36,154 nucleotides of DNA from Fimenecus sp045613065 (GTDB lineage Bacteria; Bacillota; Clostridia; Oscillospirales; Acutalibacteraceae): assembly GCA_045613065.1 (NCBI GenBank), contig JAZLAH010000071.1:1-36154 (forward strand). The letters run 5' to 3'. A program made the position numbers and the translations under genes. Each line of letters opens with the position of its first letter. Position 1 is the first letter of the stretch. The notes below the pieces were generated by a model, which was not told the DNA's origin, searched no databases, and saw only the letters and a list, made by a program, of their open reading frames with translations. Below are positions 29,951 through 36,154 of this stretch, in pieces.

Positions 29951-32068
29951 TTATCGTGATGTTGCACTTTCATAAAGTGCTTCGATTTCTGCAAGGTGAG
30001 TATAGTTTTCAGCCTGAATTACAAGATTTCTTGCATCGTTATATGGTTTTGTGATTCTGCGATAAACTGAAACACCTTTTGTATATGCTTTAAGCTGGGC
30101 CTTTGCCTGACGACGTTCTTTGTCTGAATTATATTCACGATTTTTGATTTCTTCAGGAATTCTGTCATCAGGAATTGTAAGGTTATCTTTTCCATATTTT
30201 CTAAGAAGTTTTGCACTTCGTCTTTTCTCACGAGCAAGGGATAATGCATCTGCACGGATTTCTTTTTCTTCCTTTGTGGAGTTAGGAAGATTTCGTGCAA
30301 CTTGCATTTCTTCTTTCCAATCATCATAAAGATGAATTTCACCTAAAGATAAAGTCTGTTTTGCAGAAACAAGTTTTGCCTTATATCTTTCTGTGTTGAA
30401 TTTCTCAAGTTCTTCCTTAACGATAGGTAATCCCTCAACAAATTCATTGTATTTTCTGATTTCACGAATTTCGTCTTTTGCCTTTTTAACTGCAAGTCCT
30501 CTTTCTTCTTTATCCTGAATTTTCTTTGCAGCTTTTAATGCAGATTTATCAACAGCCTTTTTTGTAAGACCATCTCTTGCACCGTTTATGATTTTCATTG
30601 CATCAACAAGCTGTGCATCTTCAAGTTCGTTATTACCATAGTCCTCAAACATAGCACGGATTTTAAGAACATTTACATATCCACGATGCTTTTCTTCAGA
30701 CAAGTCATAGAAAAGGTATGGAATAAGATTCATTATTGAACCAATTATTGAACAAATAATAAGTACAGTAAAGAGATTGTTTCTCATCTCATCATTATAA
30801 AGAACAGAATAATCTTCTTTAAGTCCCATTTTTTCATAAATTGCAGGTATAACAAGTCCTGTGAAGAAGCCTATAATTGTACCAATCATTGTAAGTGGTG
30901 TAAAAAGTCCGTCGACTCTGACACCTGTTTTCCACTGGTGATAATCTCGCATATCAGCATTGATATTTGGTGTGTAAACATTGGAGAATGTATTGATAAA
31001 TGTATTCACATAAACAACAACACACATAAGCAAGACATTTTTATAAACCAATAATAAAATTGCATAGAGCACAACATTTATTGTGTTATGCACAATGAGA
31101 AGATTTTTCTTACCAAGAAGTTTGATTGCAAATGGTGCTAACATCATAGCCCACAGTGCTGCATTTGAAATGAGTGTTGTAGCAAGTCCCATATACACCT
31201 TATGAGCACCGTCATCGGAATAGTTAAAGGTCCAGTTTACAAGAATAGCACTTGCACCTTCAAGGAATCCGAGCCAACCACCTAAGTTGATAATCCAGAA
31301 ATATTTATTCTTAGCAACTTCACGAAGTGAGTCTATAAGACTGACATATTCAACAGGACGCTTTGCAACGATAATTCGTTCTTTAAGTTTTGGTGTAAAA
31401 ATGAAAAGAACAATAAGTCCAACAACTGTAAAACCAGGATAAATTACACGATATGTCCAGATGTTATCCATACCCCAAGTGAGGCCTGCAATAGTAGGTA
31501 CAACAAGTGATGTAAGTGTAGGTGCTAATGAATAAAGAATCTGTGAAATACTTGAAACATTTGCTCTTTCCTGTGCATTCGGTGTGATAACCTGCTTGTA
31601 GAATGCAAAGGATTCATTATAGAAACCAAGGAACACAGAAAGAATCATAAATCCAATCCAGACAACCACTACTTTTGTCCAGTAGTCCCATTGTTCATAT
31701 GGCAACCATACGAATATTGTAGAAATTACAGCAATAGGAACAGGCGTTTTAAGAAGGATTGGAATAAATTTACCACCAGGCATTTTGTGGTTGTCGAAGA
31801 ACCAACCTCTGAAAATACCGATAGGAATACCTACGATGTTTGCAAGAATAAGCATTATCTGAAGATGTACAGGTTGAAGACCGATACTTGCACCCACGAT
31901 AAAGTTAGCTGCACTAAGTCCTATGGCATTTGCAAGTGTTGATGCCCAATGAATACCAAATCCTGCAACACCAAGATTGACGATTTCTTTATATGGAACA
32001 TAATTACCTTCAGCAGGAGTGTCCCAGTACTGTTTTATATTAGAAACAAGTTCTTTTATTTTTCCCAT
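29951..32068 (-). CDS. GPH/MelB-type MFS transporter with long charged C-terminal extension
   Basis: Residues 1 to about 455 form a 12-helix major facilitator of the glycoside-pentoside-hexuronide:cation symporter type. NESFAFYKQVITPNAQERANVSSISQ near 151-176 and DYHQWKTGVRVDG at 375-387 are family signatures, so the likely cargo is a glycoside or oligosaccharide with a cation. About 250 further residues (456-705) are hydrophilic, rich in Lys, Glu, Arg and Ala, with long predicted helices and no recognised catalytic motif. Ordinary family members lack this part. AAGGAG precedes the ATG and a consensus promoter lies upstream. The cargo and the tail function are unknown. Confidence 0.85.
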   Translation of the reverse strand: MGKIKELVSNIKQYWDTPAEGNYVPYKEIVNLGVAGFGIHWASTLANAIGLSAANFIVGASIGLQPVHLQIMLILANIVGIPIGIFRGWFFDNHKMPGGKFIPILLKTPVPIAVISTIFVWLPYEQWDYWTKVVVVWIGFMILSVFLGFYNESFAFYKQVITPNAQERANVSSISQILYSLAPTLTSLVVPTIAGLTWGMDNIWTYRVIYPGFTVVGLIVLFIFTPKLKERIIVAKRPVEYVSLIDSLREVAKNKYFWIINLGGWLGFLEGASAILVNWTFNYSDDGAHKVYMGLATTLISNAALWAMMLAPFAIKLLGKKNLLIVHNTINVVLYAILLLVYKNVLLMCVVVYVNTFINTFSNVYTPNINADMRDYHQWKTGVRVDGLFTPLTMIGTIIGFFTGLVIPAIYEKMGLKEDYSVLYNDEMRNNLFTVLIICSIIGSIMNLIPYLFYDLSEEKHRGYVNVLKIRAMFEDYGNNELEDAQLVDAMKIINGARDGLTKKAVDKSALKAAKKIQDKEERGLAVKKAKDEIREIRKYNEFVEGLPIVKEELEKFNTERYKAKLVSAKQTLSLGEIHLYDDWKEEMQVARNLPNSTKEEKEIRADALSLAREKRRSAKLLRKYGKDNLTIPDDRIPEEIKNREYNSDKERRQAKAQLKAYTKGVSVYRRITKPYNDARNLVIQAENYTHLAEIEALYESATSR

Positions 32069-32097
32069 TTCAATTCTCCTTGTGATTTAATGAATCA

Positions 32098-32126
32098 ATT
32101 ATAGAGTATTTAATATGTAATTTCAA
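32098..32126 (-). promoter_or_regulatory. Promoter of the transporter gene
   Basis: Minus-strand TTGAAA (32126-32121), a 17-base spacer and a perfect TATAAT (32103-32098). Confidence 0.85.
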
Positions 32127-32142
32127 GTGATAACTTTATAAA

Positions 32143-32182
32143 TGCACCGCAGTTCCGAAATTGTTCACTATTCATTTTTCAT
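32143..32182 (+). repeat. Degenerate core plus variant heptad arm
   Basis: GCACCGCAGTTCC (32144-32156), a one-base variant of the core, is followed by units ATTGTTC, ACTATTC, ATTTTTC, ATT. The 7-nt phase and order are kept, but G is replaced in the units, so this may be a diverged subfamily. Confidence 0.5.
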
Positions 32183-32183
32183 T

Positions 32184-32214
32184 AAATAAAAAAGGGACGA
32201 TGCAAAATCGTCCC
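32184..32214 (-). terminator. Terminator of ychF
   Basis: GGGACGAT (32194-32201) and ATCGTCCC (32207-32214) pair perfectly around 5 nt, followed on the minus strand by TTTTTTATTT. Confidence 0.92.
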
Positions 32215-32231
32215 ATACAAGATTATTCTTT

Positions 32232-33326
32232 TTACACATTGAAACGGAAAAGAACAATGTCTCCGTCTTTCATAACGTATTCCTTACCTTCGGAACGGAC
32301 TAAACCTTTTTCCTTTGCAGCCTGCATTGTGCCGTTTGCCATAAGGTCGTCAAAGTGGATAACCTCTGCACGGATAAAGCCACGTTCAAAGTCGGTATGA
32401 ATTTTACCAGCAGCCTGTGGTGCTTTTGTACCTTTCTTGATTGTCCAAGCACGAACTTCAGGCTGACCTGCTGTAAGATATGAGATAAGACCCAACAAAT
32501 CGTATGAACGCTGAATAAGAAGGTCAAGACCACCTTGCTCAATACCCAAATCAGCAAGGAACATTTCCTTTTCTTCCTTGTCAAGTTCTGCAATCTGTGC
32601 TTCAAGTTCAGCACAAATAGGAAGTGTTTCAGCACCCTCAGCCTCTGCAAGCTTACAAACTGCATTATAACGAGCATTTTCACGGATATTATTTGCAAAG
32701 TCATCTTCACTCATATTACAAGCATAAATAATTGGTTTTGATGAGAGAAGTGCAACATCAGAAAGGAATTCCTTTTCTTCATCGTCAGCTTCAACTGCAC
32801 GTGCATTAACACCATTTTCGAGTTCGCCACGAAGACGCTTAAGGAAATCAAGTTCCTTCTGGAGTGACTTATCACCCTTCAAATCCTTTTCAACCTTTGT
32901 AATTCTTCTGTCAAGAATTTCAACGTCAGAGAGAATAAGTTCAAGGTTTATTGTTTCAATATCACGCTGTGGGTCAATACTACCTTCAACATGGATAATA
33001 TCGTCGTTATCAAAGCAACGAACAACGTGGATAATCGCATCAACTTCACGGATATGAGAAAGGAACTTGTTACCAAGACCTTCACCCTTTGATGCACCTT
33101 TTACAAGACCTGCAATATCAACAAATTCGATTGTAGCAGGAGTAATCTTAGCAGGGTTGTACATTTCTGCAAGCTTGTCAATTCTATAATCAGGAACTGC
33201 AACAACGCCAACGTTAGGCTCGATTGTGCAGAAAGCGTAGTTCGCAGACTGTGCACCTGCGTTTGTAATAGCATTAAAAAGTGTACTTTTACCAACATTT
33301 GGCAAACCAACAATACCAAGTTTCAT
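32232..33326 (-). CDS. ychF: Redox-regulated ATPase/GTPase YchF (Ola1 family)
   Basis: YchF is an Obg-family P-loop protein that prefers ATP and associates with ribosomes in translation and stress control. I start at ATG 33326 (364 residues), because AAGGAT is properly spaced for it; ATG 33335 would be too close. Motifs are G1 GLPNVGKS at 7-14, G3 DIAGL near 70-74, and NMSE at 204-207 in place of the canonical NKxD, the family hallmark. A helical hairpin covers about 130-190, and the C-terminal TGS domain contains TAGQPEVRAWTIKKGTKAPQAAGKIH. It has its own promoter within a perfect inverted repeat. Confidence 0.96.
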   Translation of the reverse strand: MKLGIVGLPNVGKSTLFNAITNAGAQSANYAFCTIEPNVGVVAVPDYRIDKLAEMYNPAKITPATIEFVDIAGLVKGASKGEGLGNKFLSHIREVDAIIHVVRCFDNDDIIHVEGSIDPQRDIETINLELILSDVEILDRRITKVEKDLKGDKSLQKELDFLKRLRGELENGVNARAVEADDEEKEFLSDVALLSSKPIIYACNMSEDDFANNIRENARYNAVCKLAEAEGAETLPICAELEAQIAELDKEEKEMFLADLGIEQGGLDLLIQRSYDLLGLISYLTAGQPEVRAWTIKKGTKAPQAAGKIHTDFERGFIRAEVIHFDDLMANGTMQAAKEKGLVRSEGKEYVMKDGDIVLFRFNV

Positions 33327-33360
33327 TTTTATCATCCTTATAATAAATTTCCAAAAATGT

Positions 33361-33389
33361 ATTATACACTATTGCTGAAAAATTTTCAA
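33361..33389 (-). promoter_or_regulatory. Promoter of ychF within a perfect 14-bp inverted repeat
   Basis: Minus-strand TTGAAA (33389-33384), a 17-base spacer and a perfect TATAAT (33366-33361). The region is bounded by ATTATACACTATTG (33361-33374) and its exact inverse CAATAGTGTATAAT (33387-33400), 12 bases apart. Confidence 0.8.
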
Positions 33390-33400
33390 TAGTGTATAAT
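33372..33400 (+). promoter_or_regulatory. Possible divergent promoter of tcdA
   Basis: TATAAT (33395-33400) lies 17 bases after TTGCTG (33372-33377). The -10 is perfect but the -35 is weak. It overlaps the ychF promoter in the same inverted repeat and is about 107 bases before tcdA. Confidence 0.4.
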
Positions 33401-33506
33401 TTAATAAAATATAAGGGTCGGCATCTTCGACAACCCGAACAAATTATACGAGTAAACCGACAATGGGATGTGTAGGACGCCGTCCCTTACGAATTGGTGA
33501 TGTTTT

Positions 33507-34193
33507 ATGAATGAATTTGCAAGAACTGAAAGATTGATAGGCAGTGACAATCTTCAAAAACTTAAAAATGCGAATATAATAATTTTTGGTCTTGGTGGTG
33601 TTGGTTCATACGTTGCTGAGGCTCTTGCACGTTGTGGCATTGGCAAAATGACTGTTGTTGATAAAGATGTTGTTGATATTACAAACATCAACCGTCAGTT
33701 ATATGCACTTCAATCAACCGTTGGCAAAAATAAAGCAGATGTGGCAAAAGAACGTATTTTAGATATTAATCCTCAATGTGAAGTGACAGCTATTGTGAAA
33801 ATGTATCTTCCTGAAAATGCAGATGAGTTTAACCTATCACAATACGATTATATTATTGATGCCATTGATAATGTAACGGCAAAAATTGATTTGGCAATAA
33901 AATCACAGGAATTGAATATACCTATAATAGCATCAATGGGTACAGGAAATAAACTTGACCCAACTGCATTTAAGATAACGGATATTTATAAAACAGATAC
34001 TTGTCCTCTGTGTAGAGTTATGAGAAGAGAGTTGAAACAAAGAGGAGTTAAAAAGTTAAAAGTTCTCTATTCAACAGAAATTCCTAAGAACGATGGTGAA
34101 AGAACACCTGCAAGTATCAGCTTTGTGCCAAGTGTTGCAGGTTTGACAATTGCAGGTGAGGTTGTTAAGGATATAATGAGTAAAGAAGAGTAA
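33507..34193 (+). CDS. tcdA: tRNA threonylcarbamoyladenosine dehydratase (TcdA/CsdL, E1-like)
   Basis: TcdA uses ATP to convert t6A37 of tRNA into its cyclic form. The 228-residue protein begins with the family pattern FARTERLIGSDNLQKLKNANI. It has the nucleotide loop GLGGVGS at 28-34, NINRQLYALQSTVGKNKADVAKERI near 60-84, DAIDNVTAKIDL near 118-129, and a Cys pair at 166 and 169 in TCPLCRVMRRELKQRG. ThiF and MoeB are related, but the NINRQLYAL motif and length fit TcdA. The ribosome site is weak (TTGGTGAT). No partner gene is adjacent. Confidence 0.9.
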   Translation: MNEFARTERLIGSDNLQKLKNANIIIFGLGGVGSYVAEALARCGIGKMTVVDKDVVDITNINRQLYALQSTVGKNKADVAKERILDINPQCEVTAIVKMYLPENADEFNLSQYDYIIDAIDNVTAKIDLAIKSQELNIPIIASMGTGNKLDPTAFKITDIYKTDTCPLCRVMRRELKQRGVKKLKVLYSTEIPKNDGERTPASISFVPSVAGLTIAGEVVKDIMSKEE

Positions 34194-34244
34194 ATCGGAG
34201 TTTGTCGGGGAGAATTATAATTTGCATTATTTACAATTTGTTCA

Positions 34245-34273
34245 TTGACTTGAAATTTATAAAATAGTAAAAT
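34245..34273 (+). promoter_or_regulatory. Promoter of the ABC ATPase gene
   Basis: TTGACT (34245-34250), a 17-base spacer and TAAAAT (34268-34273), 17 bases before the ATG. Confidence 0.75.
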
Positions 34274-34289
34274 AACTTTTGGTGATAAT

Positions 34290-34973
34290 ATGAGTTTAAT
34301 TGAAATTCGTGATATGTACAAGATTTACAATCCTGGTGAAAACGAGGTTCGTGCCATTGACGGCATTAACCTTACTATTGAACATGGTGAATTCGTTGCC
34401 ATTATAGGTCAGTCAGGTTCCGGTAAATCTACACTTATGAATATGCTTGGTCTTCTTGATGTGCCTACAAGTGGTAAATATCTTCTTAATGGTCAGGATG
34501 TTGATGGACTCCAGGATGATGACCTTTCTGAAATCAGAAATAAGGAAATCGGATTCATTTTCCAAGGGTTCAATCTTATTACAAGTCTTACTGCAGTTGA
34601 AAATGTTGAACTTCCTTTAGTTTATCGTGGTATGAAAAAGGAAGAGAGAAACAAACTTGCTATTGATGCTCTTAATCGTGTGGGACTTTCTCACCGACTT
34701 GACCACTTACCTAAACAGATGTCAGGTGGTCAGCAACAGAGAGTTGCAATAGCTCGTGCCGTTGCAGCAAAACCACCAATTATCCTTGCTGACGAACCAA
34801 CAGGTAACCTTGACTCACATTCAGGTGTAGAGGTTATGAAAATTCTTCACGAATTACACGAAGAGGGAAGAACAGTTATTCTTATCACTCACGATAACGA
34901 AATTGCAAATGAAGCACAGCGTGTAATCAGAATTCAGGACGGACAGATAGTTTCTGATGTAATGAATAAATAA
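34290..34973 (+). CDS. ABC transporter ATP-binding protein, MacB/LolD type, without adjacent permease
   Basis: The 227-residue protein is a complete nucleotide-binding domain: Walker A GQSGSGKST at 40-48, Q-loop FQGFNL near 91-96, signature MSGGQQQRVAIARA at 144-157, Walker B IILADEPTGNLD near 164-175, and H-loop VILITHD. The NPGENEVRAIDGINLTI start and the GNLD ending of Walker B place it in the MacB/LolD/FtsE-like export group, which usually works with an FtsX-like permease. Here a terminator and a phosphoesterase gene follow and no permease is present, so the partner must be elsewhere. The substrate is unknown. Confidence 0.9.
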   Translation: MSLIEIRDMYKIYNPGENEVRAIDGINLTIEHGEFVAIIGQSGSGKSTLMNMLGLLDVPTSGKYLLNGQDVDGLQDDDLSEIRNKEIGFIFQGFNLITSLTAVENVELPLVYRGMKKEERNKLAIDALNRVGLSHRLDHLPKQMSGGQQQRVAIARAVAAKPPIILADEPTGNLDSHSGVEVMKILHELHEEGRTVILITHDNEIANEAQRVIRIQDGQIVSDVMNK

Positions 34974-35050
34974 TAAACACGTAGTCTATAAATACACAAT
35001 ATGTTGTGGACTGTTGAAAAGAAATTACAAAATAATTACTAAAATAGATA

Positions 35051-35086
35051 AAAATGTTACTCGAAAGGGTAGCATTTTATTTTTTT
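35051..35086 (+). terminator. Terminator of the ABC ATPase gene
   Basis: AAAATGTTACTC (35051-35062) pairs with GGGTAGCATTTT (35067-35078, two G-T pairs) over a GAAA loop, then a T run. Confidence 0.88.
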
Positions 35087-35140
35087 CTATGATAAAATTG
35101 TAAGGATATTTTTATTTCACAAAATGGAGGATGAATGAAA

Positions 35141-36154
35141 ATGAAAACAAAAATGGCTTTGAAAAAAGTCCTTTGCGTGATTCTTGCGGTTGCTACTGCT
35201 GTTGTGGGAATTCCTTTCTCTGCACTTGCAGCAACAAAGGATACTGTGGATTTCGCTATTCTCAGTGATACTCACTATTTTGCAGAATCATCAATGGGAG
35301 AAACTGCAGAAGACAAGCAGGAGTTTGTAGATATGATGCTCCTCAATAACTCAACATCGGGATTAGCACCTAATCTTTTAGATGCTGCTTTGGCTAATCT
35401 TGCTGTAAAAGCGAAGAATGGTGAAATTGATTTCCTTCTTTTACCCGGTGACCTTACACGAAATGCTGAATATGCAGGTCATGTTGAACAGGCAGAAAAA
35501 CTTGCAAAGTTTGAGGCAGATACAGGTATTCCTGTTTATGTTATCAATGGTAACCATGATATTAACAATAAGCGTTCAATGTATTATGATGGTGAAGAAC
35601 TTGTAACATCAAAGAAGAATCCTGCTCTTCGTGATGCAATCGACACCTCACCTGTAGAATTTGAAGAAATCTATAAGGATTTCGGTTTTGCACCTGAAGG
35701 TGACGGATATTATGGTCGTTACAGAGATGTTGCTGTAAACGAATGTGGCTCACTTTCTTATGTAACAGACATCAATGACACTTATCGTCTTATTGCTCTT
35801 GACGTTATGATGTATTCAGCTGACACAACTGCTTCAGGTGAAAACGAACAGGAAACAGGTGGTCAGTTCTCAGAAGAGCTTCTTGAATGGGCAGTCAAAG
35901 AAACTGAAAAGGCTGTAAAAGACGGCAAGACAGTTATTGGTATGATTCATAACAACCTTATTCCTCACATGGAAACACAGGTTGATATTCTTGACCAGTT
36001 CGTTCTTTTTGGATGGGAAAAAGCCGCTGATGCTCTTGCAAAGGCAGGTATGCACTATACAATTTCAGGTCATACTCATATGCAGGATGCTGCATCTTAT
36101 GTTACAGACAGCGGTGATGAAAACCACGAAATCGTAACATCTTCAATCCTCAGC
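35141..36154 (+). CDS. Secreted calcineurin-like metallophosphoesterase (3' end outside the window)
   Basis: The frame is open from ATG 35141 to the window end, 338 residues visible. GGAGG (35126-35130) is 10 bases upstream. ATG 35131 and 35135 are in other frames and are not used. Residues 1-30 are a signal peptide ending FSALA-A. The metallophosphoesterase motifs are complete in order: LSDTHY (Asp43, His45), PGDLTRN (Asp104), NGNHD (137-140), IHNN, and SGHTHMQD near the visible end. It should hydrolyse a phosphoester or nucleotide outside the cell, using two metal ions. Further domains may lie past the edge. Substrate and anchoring cannot be told. Confidence 0.9.
   Translation, partial: MKTKMALKKVLCVILAVATAVVGIPFSALAATKDTVDFAILSDTHYFAESSMGETAEDKQEFVDMMLLNNSTSGLAPNLLDAALANLAVKAKNGEIDFLLLPGDLTRNAEYAGHVEQAEKLAKFEADTGIPVYVINGNHDINNKRSMYYDGEELVTSKKNPALRDAIDTSPVEFEEIYKDFGFAPEGDGYYGRYRDVAVNECGSLSYVTDINDTYRLIALDVMMYSADTTASGENEQETGGQFSEELLEWAVKETEKAVKDGKTVIGMIHNNLIPHMETQVDILDQFVLFGWEKAADALAKAGMHYTISGHTHMQDAASYVTDSGDENHEIVTSSILS

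Noticed and set aside
33407..33500. Functional RNA or extra repeat before tcdA
   Set aside because: GACGCCGTCCC and CGGCATCTTCG look like pieces of other common intergenic repeats, but no stable fold, second copy or gene can be supported here.

Overview
The window is about 36 kb of chromosome from a low-GC, Gram-positive-type bacterium of class Clostridia. It most resembles a gut Oscillospiraceae/Ruminococcaceae lineage, but this is inferred from gene content and not from a marker gene. The evidence is AT-rich DNA, strong AGGAGG-type ribosome sites, TTGACA/TATAAT promoters, a Phe T-box leader, a CtsR-McsA-McsB-ClpC operon, IreB, and DnaD/DnaC replication proteins. Genes for sialic acid lyase with N-acylglucosamine 2-epimerase, a GH35 beta-galactosidase and galactose mutarotase suggest growth on host or plant glycans.

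Layout. 1-967: end of argD and complete argF. 1187-3315 (minus): two-gene sialic-acid/aminosugar operon. 3468-3737: promoter, tRNA-Met, tRNA-Glu and terminator. 3889-6882: a replication cluster with a 22-bp tandem array, a RepA_N-like initiator gene, and on the opposite strand dnaD-dnaC. 7127-10806: galM, ilvN, leuC, leuD and a 47-residue Cys-rich membrane peptide that is easy to miss. 10899-13895: hflX and a GH35 beta-galactosidase. 13977-19098: the class III heat-shock operon ctsR-(four-helix-bundle gene)-mcsA-mcsB-clpC behind a promoter with two CtsR boxes. 19173-23897: surface genes (secreted SGNH hydrolase with SLH-like tail, lipoprotein, MBOAT and DHHW/AlgJ-like pair). 23960-25693 (minus): ireB, a small unknown gene, a phosphoribosyltransferase and a LURP-one-like gene. 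26056-29792 (minus): T-box-pheS-pheT. 29951-33326 (minus): a GPH-type transporter with a long charged tail, and ychF. 33507-36154: tcdA, an unpaired ABC ATPase and a secreted metallophosphoesterase cut by the window end.

The strongest unexplained signal is a family of dispersed intergenic elements built from 7-nt units (GCAAAAT, GCAAAGT, GCAAAGC and variants). They occur as plus-oriented 'left' arms and minus-oriented 'right' arms, the right arms usually preceded by a GCAACGCAGTTCC core. Four left/right pairs bracket short segments. One pair brackets a complete four-helix-bundle (23S-IVS/S23-type) gene inserted between ctsR and mcsA. This looks like a coding member of an otherwise non-coding inverted-repeat element family, and in mRNA its arms could pair much as 23S rRNA intervening sequences do.

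A second signal is in the replication cluster. The RepA_N-like protein and the DnaD-like protein, otherwise unrelated, end in the same ungapped 22-residue tail (SFDV ... NR..FG..K). The helicase-loader gene lies between them, and a six-unit 22-bp array stands upstream of the initiator gene.
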